26,668 nucleotides of DNA, taken from the NCBI GenBank assembly GCA_017501345.1, contig JAFVXC010000046.1:1-26668 (forward strand), given 5' to 3'. A model generated the notes under the pieces. It saw only the letters and a list, made by a program, of their open reading frames with translations, was not told where the DNA came from and did no database searches. Both the position numbers and the translations under genes were made by a program. Of the stretch, positions 8,292 through 15,423 are shown piece by piece. Origin of the DNA: Clostridia bacterium (lineage in GTDB: Bacteria; Bacillota_A; Clostridia; Oscillospirales; CAG-272). Each line of letters opens with the position of its first letter. Within the stretch, counting starts at the first letter, position 1.

Positions 8292-8297
8292 TATAAT
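8292..8297 (+). promoter_or_regulatory. Extended -10 promoter for the zinc-ribbon gene
   Basis: TATAAT at 8292-8297 is preceded by TG at 8289-8290, giving the extended -10 form TGnTATAAT. The -35 position (8269-8274, TTGTTC) matches the consensus only in its first three bases, which an extended -10 can compensate. It lies in the 147-bp gap after cls, about 70 bp before the next ATG. Confidence 0.6.
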
Positions 8298-8366
8298 CTT
8301 GAGGTTAACAGCGGTGCACCGGCAAAGCTATGCACGATATCCTATTATAAGGACACGGTTGAAGTT

Positions 8367-8822
8367 ATGAAACGCTTTTTTATGAAGATCAGAAATGCAT
8401 TCGCGCGGTTTATGTACGGGCGAAACGGAAACGATAAGCTCTGCTTTCTTCTTCTGTGGATCTACCTCGTGCTTTGGGTCGCCTCGATGGTCCTGACAGC
8501 GCTCGATCTTGCAGTCGCTTATCTCGTCGTTTGGGGACTTCAGTTCCTCGTGCTTTTTTATTGGTTCTTCCGTTTTTTCTCGAAAAACGTCGTGAAGCGG
8601 CGGCGGGAGTGTGATCGCTTCTTCGGATTTTTCCGTAACAGGCATAACCGCTTGAGAGATCGGAAAACGCACGTATACAAAAAATGTCCGCATTGCCGCG
8701 CGATGCTCCGCCTTCCGAAAAGGAAGGGGAAGCACACGGTCTGCTGTCCCGCCTGCCGTGAGAGATTTGCGGTGCGGATCAGACGAAACGGGAAGGACGC
8801 TCCGCGCACGAATACGCGGTGA
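8367..8822 (+). CDS. Membrane-anchored zinc-ribbon protein, unknown function
   Basis: The 151-residue protein has a basic N-terminus, two hydrophobic helices (about 26-48 and 50-70) forming a hairpin, a basic linker (KRRRECDRFFGFFRNRHNR), and a C-terminal four-cysteine zinc ribbon: CPHC followed about 20 residues later by CPAC. Both termini should face the cytosol, so the ribbon is cytosolic and tethered to the membrane. Such ribbons bind nucleic acid or protein partners; nothing here says which. The ribosome binding site is weak (GGACACGG or GAAG); a second ATG at 8382 is a possible alternative start. It ends 58 bp before the large ABC transporter gene and may be co-transcribed with it. Confidence 0.8.
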   Translation: MKRFFMKIRNAFARFMYGRNGNDKLCFLLLWIYLVLWVASMVLTALDLAVAYLVVWGLQFLVLFYWFFRFFSKNVVKRRRECDRFFGFFRNRHNRLRDRKTHVYKKCPHCRAMLRLPKRKGKHTVCCPACRERFAVRIRRNGKDAPRTNTR

Positions 8823-8880
8823 GCGCATCTCCCGAAAATAAGCCCCGAAACTATATTTTTGCATATAAAAGGATAAACCG

Positions 8881-11800
8881 ATGCTCACACTCAAAAACAT
8901 TACCAAAAACTACGTGATCGGAGACGGTAGCGTTACGCCTGCCCTCTGTGACGTCAGCATCCGCTTTCGAAGGAGCGAATTCGTTTCGATCCTCGGCCCG
9001 TCGGGCTGCGGCAAGACCACGCTTCTGAATATTGTCGGCGGTCTTGACCAGTACACGTCGGGTGACCTCGTCATCAACGGTCGTTCGACGAAGCAGTATA
9101 AGGATGCGGACTGGGATGCATACCGCAATCACTCGATCGGATTCGTATTTCAGAGCTATAATCTGATCCCGCATCAGACCGTTCTCGCGAACGTTGAGCT
9201 TGCGCTTACGCTTTCGGGTGTATCGAAGACCGAGCGTCGGGCGCGTGCGATCGAGGCGCTTGAGAAGGTTGGGCTTGGGGATCAGGTGAAGAAGAAGCCG
9301 AATCAGATGTCGGGCGGTCAGATGCAGAGAGTTGCGATCGCACGTGCGCTCGTGAACGATCCCGATATCCTGCTTGCCGACGAGCCGACGGGTGCACTCG
9401 ATACCGCGACGAGCGTTCAGATCATGGAGATCCTGAAGGAGATCGCGAAGGATAAGCTGATCATTATGGTCACCCACAACCCCGAGCTTGCAGAGCAGTA
9501 TTCTACGCGTATCATCAAGCTGAAGGACGGCGTTGTGACCGACGACTCGAACCCCTACGAGGGAGAGGAGGCTACGCCTGCCGCCGCAGTCACTGAGGAG
9601 GCGAGCGAAAAAAAGGCAGCTCCCGAGCCCGCAAAGAAGAAGGGAAAGAAGAAAAAGACCTCGATGTCCTTCCTGACAGCGCTTTCACTGTCGCTGAACA
9701 ATCTGATGACGAAGAAGGCGAGAACCTTCCTCACGTCCTTCGCGGGAAGCATCGGTATCATCGGCATCGCGCTGATCCTTTCTCTGTCAAACGGCATTCA
9801 GCTGTATATCAACCAGGTGCAGGAGGATACGCTGTCGACCTATCCGCTCACGATCGAGTCGGAGGCGCAGGACTACTCGGCGCTTCTGTCTGCGATGGTG
9901 ACCGTTTCGGAAAATGCGAACCGCGAGGTCGAGGAGGGGACGATCTACGTCGACGATTCGATGGGCAGTATGCTGTCTGCGATGAGCTCGACGGTGTCGA
10001 ACGACCTCGAGAAATTCTACGCACACCTTGAAGCGAACCGCGGCTCGCTTGACAAATATCTCCTTGATATCAAGTACACCTACAACTTCGATATGCAGAT
10101 CTACTCGGAGGACGGCAAGACGCGGATCAATCCGACCACGATCTTCGATCACCTCGGTGACGAATTCGCGGGCCTCTCGACGATGCTCGAGACCTCGGGT
10201 ATGATGTCGCAGTTCAACGTCTTCTCCGAAATGATCGACAACAGAGAGCTGCTCGAGTCGCAGTACGAAAAGGTCGACGGTGAATGGGCGGAGGATTACA
10301 ACGAGGTTATGCTCGTTCTGAATGAGAACAACTCGCTGACCAATATGGTGCTCTATATCCTCGGCATTGAGGATCAGAGCGAGGCGGCGGAGGTGATGAA
10401 GGAGCTGATGGAGAACGGGGAATACACCGTTTCCGACAGAACCTTCACCTACGACGACTTCATCGGAATGAGCTTCTATATCGTGCCCGGAAGTGCGTTT
10501 TATGAGGAGACCGAAAACACCTTTACGGTTGACGGCAAGACCTATTCGATCTATTCCGACGTTCGCGAGAGCGATGACTACGACCAGGAGACCTTCGCAC
10601 AGGAGAACGGCGTGAAGGTCACGATCAGCGGTATCCTCCGTCCCGCGGAGGGTGCGGTCGCAAGCTCGATCAGCGGTGCGGTCGCGTACAACAGCTCGCT
10701 CACCGATTATATCATTGATCTCGTGAATGCGAGCGAGGTCGCGAAGGCACAGAAGGCGCTCCCGACGCACGATCTCTTCACCGGACTTGAATTTGACAAC
10801 GGTCAGTACGACGATCTCACCGATGCAGAGATGGCGGCGGCATTCGACGCCTATGTAAAGAGCGGAGCCGAGGGGATCGAGAACGCCAAGATCGAAATGA
10901 TCCTTGATCTTATGTCGAACCTCACCGAGGAGGAGGAGGCTGCATTCGTTACGGAGAAGGTCGCGGGTATGACGGCGGATCAGAAGACGCTGTATCTCGT
11001 GCAGAGCTTTGATAAGCTTTACGAGGCGAATCCCGCGCACTATCAGGAGCTTACCCTGCATTTGATGAAGGTGATGCTCGGCGATCAGTACGCCGCGATG
11101 GGTCCGATGCTTGAGGGTATGTCACCCGAGGAATTCAAGGCGCAGATCGATCAGATGGGCGGCTCGACGGGCGGTGGCGCACCGTCGGGCGGAGCAACGA
11201 TGACACCCGACCAGCAGCTCGCTGTGATGCAGGCGGCGTTTGCGACGGTCGAGGCAGAGAAGATCAACGAATACGTTGCGGAGGTCTATCTCGTTGAGGT
11301 GCGCGATGGACTTGCGGAGAGCTTACGCAAGGAATACACCGACGAGGAGCTGATCGCGCTCTTTGACGGGCGCTACGATGAAATGACCGACGGGGAAAAG
11401 GCGGCGCTGTATGCGGATTATATGCCCGCACGCGTTTCAGAAAACAGCTACGAGGACGTCATGTACGCGCTCGGATGCGTTGCGAAGTCCGTTCCCGCAT
11501 CGATCAACTTCTACGCGAAGGATTTTGCGTCGAAGGACGAGATCGTCGCGTTCATCGACCGCTATAACGAGCTTGCCTCGGAGGACGACGCGATCGTCTA
11601 CACCGACTATATCGGACTGATGATGTCCTCGATCACGACGATCATCGACGTCATCTCGTACGTTCTGATCGCGTTCGTTTCGATCTCGCTCGTCGTTTCG
11701 TCGATTATGATCGGTATCATCACTTATATCTCGGTGCTTGAACGGACGAAGGAGATCGGTATTCTCCGTGCGATCGGTGCATCGAAGCGCAATATCTCGA

Positions 11801-12057
11801 GCGTATTCAACGCAGAGACTCTGATCATCGGCTTTGCATCGGGTGCGATCGGTATCATTGTGACCGTGCTTCTGTGCTTCCCGATCAACTGGATCATCCG
11901 TACGCTTTCGGGTATTCCGAGCATCGGTGCACAGCTTCCCATTGTCGGTGCACTCGTGCTGATCCTGATCAGTATGGGTCTTACCGCAGTCGCTGGCCTG
12001 ATCCCTTCCCGTATCGCGGCGAAGAAGGATCCCGTCGTGGCGCTGAGAAGTGAATAA
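8881..12057 (+). CDS. ABC transporter, ATPase-permease fusion of MacB/FtsX type with a very large ectodomain
   Basis: The 1058-residue protein begins with a complete ATPase of the LolD/MacB class: Walker A GPSGCGKT (39-46), Q-loop FQSYNLIP (about 90-97), signature MSGGQMQRVAIARAL (143-157), Walker B ILLADEPTGALD (163-174) and H-loop His199. A charged linker with KKKGKKKK (about 253-260) joins it to a permease: one membrane helix at about 283-305, an extracellular domain of roughly 600 residues, then three C-terminal helices with the FtsX-like pattern (ERTKEIGILRAIGASKRNI between helices). Such type VII ABC proteins act as mechanotransmitters or exporters of peptides, lipoproteins or antibiotics rather than classical importers. 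AAAGGA lies seven bases before the ATG. No two-component system or peptide gene is adjacent, so the substrate is unknown. A bidirectional terminator follows. Confidence 0.9.
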   Translation: MLTLKNITKNYVIGDGSVTPALCDVSIRFRRSEFVSILGPSGCGKTTLLNIVGGLDQYTSGDLVINGRSTKQYKDADWDAYRNHSIGFVFQSYNLIPHQTVLANVELALTLSGVSKTERRARAIEALEKVGLGDQVKKKPNQMSGGQMQRVAIARALVNDPDILLADEPTGALDTATSVQIMEILKEIAKDKLIIMVTHNPELAEQYSTRIIKLKDGVVTDDSNPYEGEEATPAAAVTEEASEKKAAPEPAKKKGKKKKTSMSFLTALSLSLNNLMTKKARTFLTSFAGSIGIIGIALILSLSNGIQLYINQVQEDTLSTYPLTIESEAQDYSALLSAMVTVSENANREVEEGTIYVDDSMGSMLSAMSSTVSNDLEKFYAHLEANRGSLDKYLLDIKYTYNFDMQIYSEDGKTRINPTTIFDHLGDEFAGLSTMLETSGMMSQFNVFSEMIDNRELLESQYEKVDGEWAEDYNEVMLVLNENNSLTNMVLYILGIEDQSEAAEVMKELMENGEYTVSDRTFTYDDFIGMSFYIVPGSAFYEETENTFTVDGKTYSIYSDVRESDDYDQETFAQENGVKVTISGILRPAEGAVASSISGAVAYNSSLTDYIIDLVNASEVAKAQKALPTHDLFTGLEFDNGQYDDLTDAEMAAAFDAYVKSGAEGIENAKIEMILDLMSNLTEEEEAAFVTEKVAGMTADQKTLYLVQSFDKLYEANPAHYQELTLHLMKVMLGDQYAAMGPMLEGMSPEEFKAQIDQMGGSTGGGAPSGGATMTPDQQLAVMQAAFATVEAEKINEYVAEVYLVEVRDGLAESLRKEYTDEELIALFDGRYDEMTDGEKAALYADYMPARVSENSYEDVMYALGCVAKSVPASINFYAKDFASKDEIVAFIDRYNELASEDDAIVYTDYIGLMMSSITTIIDVISYVLIAFVSISLVVSSIMIGIITYISVLERTKEIGILRAIGASKRNISSVFNAETLIIGFASGAIGIIVTVLLCFPINWIIRTLSGIPSIGAQLPIVGALVLILISMGLTAVAGLIPSRIAAKKDPVVALRSE

Positions 12058-12072
12058 TAGAAAAAAACAAGA

Positions 12073-12099
12073 GCCCCGTCTCGCAAAGCGAGACGGGGC
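12073..12099. terminator. Bidirectional intrinsic terminator
   Basis: A perfect 12-bp stem (GCCCCGTCTCGC at 12073-12084, GCGAGACGGGGC at 12088-12099) with an AAA loop. On the minus strand it is followed by a run of seven T after CTTG; on the plus strand by AAAATTTTG, a weaker tail. It lies between the convergent ABC transporter and ECF S-component genes and can serve both. Confidence 0.9.
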
Positions 12100-12124
12100 A
12101 AAATTTTGATTCGGACGCGTACGC

Positions 12125-12715
12125 TTACACGCCGCTGTAACGTTTATTGAGCTTTTCGATGAGACGCGACAGCGGAAGAACGAGACATCCGAAGCCGAGG
12201 TTCCCGATCGCGTGGAGGACGTCGAAATATAAGCCCGAGGCAATATAAGCGAGGAGCTTATCCGGCGCGAAGGAATCGTAGTAGATCGGCACCTGCGTCA
12301 ATGCAGAGAGGGCGCCGTACGAGAGGCCGTGCAGAGCACATACCGTAGGGTAGAGCACTGCGAGGACGACGGTCGGGAGTCTACGTGGAATCAGCATCGT
12401 GACCGCCCACAGCACCGTCCAGACGTAGAAATGGATCACACACCACGGTGCAAAGCCGTAAAACACGAACAAGACCGCCGCGTAGAGGTAGATCGGGATC
12501 AGCCCCTTAAAGCGGAAAACGACGGCACAGACCATCGTGAACATACCGAGCATATGGATGTTCGGGAGGGCTTCCATTGCGATCTTGGATGCAAACATCA
12601 TAGCACCGAGCATCGCGAAAATGCAGATCTCGCGAATGCGCCTCGATAGAATGCGTTTTTTTTCGTGTGCCGTCAGAGGTGCTTTTTTCTTATCCGATCT
12701 TGTAGGTGAGCTCAT
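12125..12715 (-). CDS. ECF transporter S component, predicted cobalamin-specific
   Basis: This 196-residue membrane protein has a basic cytosolic N-terminus and five or six hydrophobic helices, with the S-component style segments FAMLGAMMFASKIAMEALPN, LGMFTMVCAVVFRFKGLIP and VIHFYVWTVLWAVTMLIPRR. S components bind one vitamin or metal and dock onto a shared EcfA-EcfA'-EcfT energizing module, which is not encoded here. The ATG at 12715 lies inside the end of the lipoprotein gene (26-bp overlap, ACGGAG six bases upstream), so translation is coupled. A cobalamin riboswitch heads the transcript, which makes cobalamin or a corrin precursor the best guess for the ligand. It might instead carry another ligand whose synthesis depends on B12. 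The S-component call is by helix pattern and motifs; the ligand is inferred from regulation. Confidence 0.8.
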   Translation of the reverse strand: MSSPTRSDKKKAPLTAHEKKRILSRRIREICIFAMLGAMMFASKIAMEALPNIHMLGMFTMVCAVVFRFKGLIPIYLYAAVLFVFYGFAPWCVIHFYVWTVLWAVTMLIPRRLPTVVLAVLYPTVCALHGLSYGALSALTQVPIYYDSFAPDKLLAYIASGLYFDVLHAIGNLGFGCLVLPLSRLIEKLNKRYSGV

Positions 12716-13193
12716 AGTGCGCTCCGTTTTCGATTTTCGTGGTGTCGACGCCCGTCATCAGCGATTCGCCCGCCTTCGAGACAGACCACCAGGACTGATT
12801 CGCATCATAGTCGGCAACGATACCGTTGACTGAGGTGATGTAGATCCCGTAGGGACCGTTGTCGCCTGCGATGATGCCGTGTGCGAGCAGGGGAGCACCG
12901 AGGAATTCCTCGTCGGTCTTAACGGTAAAGGTCACCGAGTAGCCGTCGGCAATGACCTCGACCTCTACGGTCTTTGCGCCCTCACCGAAGGTCTTGCTTT
13001 CCTTATGGGTAGCGGTCGACCAGAGCGCGGGCAGGGAATCGCCTGCGTCGCTGCCCAGAGGCACCTGCGAAATCTCGGGCTTTTCGGTGGTTTCGTCTCC
13101 TGCTCCCGCAGCGTTGCAGGCGGTGAAGACCGAGAGGAGGGTGAGGATCGCCAGTAGAATGGCGAACAGACGGATAGTTTTGTTTGATTTCAT
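12690..13193 (-). CDS. DUF4430-domain lipoprotein, predicted cobalamin-capture protein
   Basis: The 167-residue protein starts with a lipoprotein signal (hydrophobic core to LLSVFTAC, lipidated Cys26), so it is exported and anchored to the outer face of the membrane. After a low-complexity linker, residues about 75-166 match the DUF4430 pattern (the fold of the C-terminal domain of transcobalamin and intrinsic factor): DGYSVTFTVKTDEEFLGAPL, GDNGPYGIYITSVNG, SWWSVSKAGE, GVDTTKIENGAHYEL. The ATG at 13193 has AAAGGAG about eight bases upstream. It overlaps the S-component gene by 26 bp and lies downstream of a cobalamin riboswitch. DUF4430 also occurs in bacterial surface proteins unrelated to B12, so capture of B12 is an inference from the domain, the riboswitch and the partner gene together. 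Confidence 0.88.
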   Translation of the reverse strand: MKSNKTIRLFAILLAILTLLSVFTACNAAGAGDETTEKPEISQVPLGSDAGDSLPALWSTATHKESKTFGEGAKTVEVEVIADGYSVTFTVKTDEEFLGAPLLAHGIIAGDNGPYGIYITSVNGIVADYDANQSWWSVSKAGESLMTGVDTTKIENGAHYELTYKIG

Positions 13194-13281
13194 TTTTGAA
13201 ATCTCCTTTTTGTATTGTATTTTTCAATACGCAAGGATAAAAATGACGATATCCTCCACCGTGTGCTTTACGCATACGGCT

Positions 13282-13405
13282 GCCCGAGGACTCGGCACGT
13301 CACGGTACGATCGGCATTCCGACTTCGGAGGCGTTCTCTGCATCATCCTCCGTTACGGCAGTGGCTGCTGCTGCGGATTTGCACCGCATTTCCCGATCCT
13401 CGGGC
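13282..13405 (-). promoter_or_regulatory. Cobalamin (B12) riboswitch
   Basis: Read on the minus strand, the conserved core is present in order: closing stem P1 (5' arm 13405-13396, 3' arm 13291-13282, ten pairs with one G-U), GGGAAA at 13394-13389, GGTGCAAATCC at 13385-13375, the B12-box GCCACTG at 13365-13359, a hairpin with arms CGGAGG and CCTCCG (13352-13347, 13331-13326), and AAGTCGGAATGCCGA at about 13325-13311, corresponding to the family's AAGUCaGgAuaCCuGcC segment. It lies about 90 bp before the lipoprotein ATG. I could not identify a clear terminator with a T-run before the gene, so control may act on translation; a small hairpin (about 13258-13278) and AT-rich sequence lie between. 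High B12 would be expected to repress the two genes. Confidence 0.9.
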
Positions 13406-13430
13406 GTACCGTCAGGCAGTACGTCCGATC

Positions 13431-13453
13431 CCGAAATTTCCGGAAAATTTCGG
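13431..13453. repeat. Perfect 9-bp inverted repeat upstream of the riboswitch
   Basis: Arms CCGAAATTT (13431-13439) and AAATTTCGG (13445-13453) surround five bases. It lies just upstream of the riboswitch 5' end on the minus strand, where a promoter or operator would be expected, but I see no convincing -35/-10 pair. It could be an operator or a short hairpin. Confidence 0.5.
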
Positions 13454-13535
13454 TGAACCGTGTTCTAAACTCGCGCTGAAAGCAATAGAATGCTTACAGA
13501 ATGGTATGAAAATGAATAATCGTGCGAATATTCAC

Positions 13536-13577
13536 TTTTCCACAGACTGTGGAAAAGCGTGTGGAAAATGTGGGATC
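13536..13577. other. Cluster of DnaA-box-like sites
   Basis: TTTTCCACA at 13536-13544, TGTGGAAAA at 13548-13556 and TGTGGAAAA at 13560-13568 are each one base away from the DnaA-box consensus TTATCCACA (the latter two on the opposite strand); TGTGGGATC at 13569 is a poorer fourth. The first two form a near-perfect palindrome with 10-bp arms TTTTCCACAG and CTGTGGAAAA. The surrounding gap (13454-13692) is AT-richer than the flanking genes and has no credible gene. DnaA binding is a prediction from the motif and its clustering. Confidence 0.5.
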
Positions 13578-13692
13578 TTGGCGGTTTTTTTCGACCGCAT
13601 TCGGCAAGAAATCGGTAAAATTATACGCTTTTATATACAGAAGACCGAGGAGAAGCCGTATCATTATGAATTGATTGTACCGCTTGCCTTTT

Positions 13693-14727
13693 TTATAGGG
13701 CACAGATGACGCGCTCGATCGCGGCGTAGCCGTCCGACGGCGACTGCTTCAGCAGAATGTCCGCCTCGGTCGTGAGCGAAAGCGCGTGAAGAAGACGCCT
13801 TGCGCCCGATTGCACGGCGCTTTTTTGGTAGAGACGCGCCTTGTATTCGTGGAATTTCAGCCGCTTCTGGACGTCGTAGATGCTCACGCCGCCCTCGGTC
13901 CAGGTAAAGACCGTGTAAAGATCGCAGAAAACGCGGGTGATCTCGGACAGGGCAACGATCGGCTCGATGCGGCGCCTTTTCATATCGGCGAGGATCGTGA
14001 GAGCATCTGTATTCCGACCCTCCATCAGCGCGTTGGCGAACGCAAAGGCGTCGTGCTCGGTTGAGCTGATCGCGACATAGCGGACGTCGTCCTCCGTTAC
14101 TGCCGTTTTGCCATCCGCCAGCACGTAGTAGCTGATCTTATCGATCTCACCCGAGAGGACGAACATATCCGAGCCGCAAAGCTCGACGACGAGGCGACAG
14201 ACCTCGGGGGAAGCTGAGACCTTGTTGTGCTCGAAGTGCTTTCCGCACCACGATGCGAGCCGCGACGGTGTGGAGCGCTCGAAATGTACGGGTGTGAGAT
14301 GCTGTGAGAGCTTCGTCAGCGCCGCAGACGGACGCTTTGGGAGGATGCCCGGATTCAGAAGCCCCGAGGGGACAGACAGGATCACCACATTGTAGTCGTA
14401 CTCGTTGATCGCCGCAAGGGCATCACAGAGCGCGTCGAGCTCGGAGGGGCGCATCGCATCGACCGCAAGCCCCGTGAGGGTGACGATCTTCTGCTCGGCT
14501 CCCATCGGGAGGGGCATCAGTGCGTCGAGGAGCTTCGACGGGGAAAAGTCGAGTGCATCGAGACGAAGGTCGTTGAAGAAGGCGAACGCCTCGTCGGGTG
14601 CGACGGTCTTCCGTGCGGCGTCGAGGTCAAGCTGCTTCAGATAGTCCTCGTCGCCGAAAAAGAGATATCCGCCCGAAAGCCCATTTTTCAGCTGCCTTCG
14701 GAAATCCGCTTCGGTGATCATTTGCAT
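13693..14727 (-). CDS. holA: DNA polymerase III subunit delta
   Basis: HolA is the subunit of the clamp loader that opens the beta sliding clamp. The 344-residue length is usual. The N-terminal domain shows MITEADFRRQL, YLFFGDEDYLKQ and FFNDLRLDALDFSPSKLLDAL; the middle has the HolA pattern LVVELCGSDMFVLSGEIDKI and DVRYVAISSTEHDAFAFANA; the C-terminus ends with LLKQSPSDGYAAIERVICAL. I start at the ATG at 14727 (MQMITEADF; a second ATG at 14721 is also possible): an in-frame ATG at 14760 lies inside the -10 element of the promoter and cannot be in the mRNA. GGGACGGGAG just upstream serves as ribosome binding site. holA is divergent from rpmH, occupying a place near rpmH where dnaA stands in many Bacillota. 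Confidence 0.92.
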   Translation of the reverse strand: MQMITEADFRRQLKNGLSGGYLFFGDEDYLKQLDLDAARKTVAPDEAFAFFNDLRLDALDFSPSKLLDALMPLPMGAEQKIVTLTGLAVDAMRPSELDALCDALAAINEYDYNVVILSVPSGLLNPGILPKRPSAALTKLSQHLTPVHFERSTPSRLASWCGKHFEHNKVSASPEVCRLVVELCGSDMFVLSGEIDKISYYVLADGKTAVTEDDVRYVAISSTEHDAFAFANALMEGRNTDALTILADMKRRRIEPIVALSEITRVFCDLYTVFTWTEGGVSIYDVQKRLKFHEYKARLYQKSAVQSGARRLLHALSLTTEADILLKQSPSDGYAAIERVICAL

Positions 14728-14758
14728 CGCGCTCCCGTCCCTTCTCTCGTTTTCCTTC

Positions 14759-14787
14759 ATTATACCCGAAGTGCGGGGGAATGTCAA
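14759..14787 (-). promoter_or_regulatory. Sigma-A promoter for holA
   Basis: On the minus strand TTGACA is at 14787-14782 and TATAAT at 14764-14759, spacer 17 bp: a perfect consensus. The start of transcription should be near 14752, leaving a leader of about 25 nt before the ATG at 14727. Confidence 0.88.
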
Positions 14788-14857
14788 CGGTTTCTCGGCA
14801 TTTTTTCGGGAACGCGGCGTCCGTTTGACGCGTCTTTTCGGAAAACGCAGAAAAAAG

Positions 14858-14884
14858 CGCGAAAAAAACGAAAAAATTTTCGCG
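14858..14884. repeat. AT-rich inverted repeat / A-tract upstream of the rpmH promoter
   Basis: Arms CGCGAAAA (14858-14865) and TTTTCGCG (14877-14884) enclose A-rich sequence, and further A-runs precede it from 14850. It ends seven bases before the -35 of the rpmH promoter, the position of an UP element that would raise promoter strength. Confidence 0.45.
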
Positions 14885-14890
14885 AAGCCC

Positions 14891-14920
14891 TTGACAAACG
14901 AACCGTAGTTGGTGTATAAT
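14891..14920 (+). promoter_or_regulatory. Sigma-A promoter for rpmH-rnpA and downstream genes
   Basis: TTGACA at 14891-14896 and TATAAT at 14915-14920 with an 18-bp spacer. Transcription should start near 14927, giving an untranslated leader of about 140 nt before rpmH. That leader holds short imperfect hairpins but no riboswitch class I recognise. Confidence 0.88.
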
Positions 14921-15069
14921 ATACGATGTTATTGTGTGAGCGCTGATGAGTTTCTCGAGATGCGCTTCCCGAGTACAGTATACCTACAGAGAGAATGTCC
15001 GCTTCCCATAGTGCGGGCAGCCGCCGGGACGGAAGATCACGGACAAGATAAACAAAGGAGGTGCGACAA

Positions 15070-15204
15070 ATGCTTAGAACCTATCAGCCGAAGAAGCTCC
15101 AGAGAAAGAAGGAGCACGGATTCAGAAAGAGAATGGCTACCGCAGACGGTAGAAAAGTCCTCAAGAGAAGACGCGCAAAGGGTAGAAAGAGACTGACCTA
15201 CTGA
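15070..15204 (+). CDS. rpmH: Large ribosomal subunit protein bL34
   Basis: The 44-residue, strongly basic protein begins [19 protein letters not shown] and continues with [20 protein letters not shown], ending RLTY: this is bL34 from end to end, at the family's usual 44 residues. It binds 23S rRNA in the large subunit. AAAGGAGGT lies seven to eight bases before the ATG, a near-perfect ribosome binding site, and a strong promoter lies upstream. It opens the rpmH-rnpA-yidD-yidC-khpB-mnmE block that usually lies beside the replication origin. Confidence 0.97.
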   Translation: MLRTYQPKKLQRKKEHGFRKRMATADGRKVLKRRRAKGRKRLTY

Positions 15205-15423
15205 TTTTAGATCGGGGCGGTCAGATACCGTAAGAGGTCACGGACGTTACGCGAAAGATAAACACTTCAGCGAGCGACCCTGACCTCTGTTTCTCTGTTC
15301 GGACAAGCTTTGTGCGCGTTCGGATGGAGCCGCGCGGCGAGCGGATCTCGCCGAAAACAACGGTACTGTAAAGGGAAGAGCGAGAGAACACGAGAAGCGA
15401 GAAGAGAGGGGGACAGGCATTGT
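15205..15423 (+). other. rpmH-rnpA spacer with two inverted repeats
   Basis: This 219-bp gap has no credible gene. It holds a perfect 7-bp stem with a 5-nt loop (CGGCGAG 15335-15341, CTCGCCG 15347-15353) and a long-range pair AGAGGTCA (15233-15240) / TGACCTCT (15281-15288). Neither is followed by a T-run, so neither is a terminator; they may tune how much rnpA message follows rpmH. Confidence 0.45.

Noticed and set aside
13581..13598. GCGGT/ACCGC hairpin as terminator of holA
   Set aside because: The T-run is in the loop rather than after the stem on either strand, so it does not fit an intrinsic terminator.
13494..13703. Minus-strand reading frame of 69 codons over the DnaA-box region
   Set aside because: It begins inside the end of holA, has no ribosome binding site and no recognisable motif, and runs through the palindromic sites.
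14728..14787. Longer HolA N-termini starting at 14787 or 14760
   Set aside because: These codons lie in the -35 and -10 elements of the holA promoter and would not be in the transcript.
14943..14950. CTGATGAG in the rpmH leader, resembling the hammerhead ribozyme core
   Set aside because: No GAAA partner segment or fitting stems follow, so the catalytic core cannot form.
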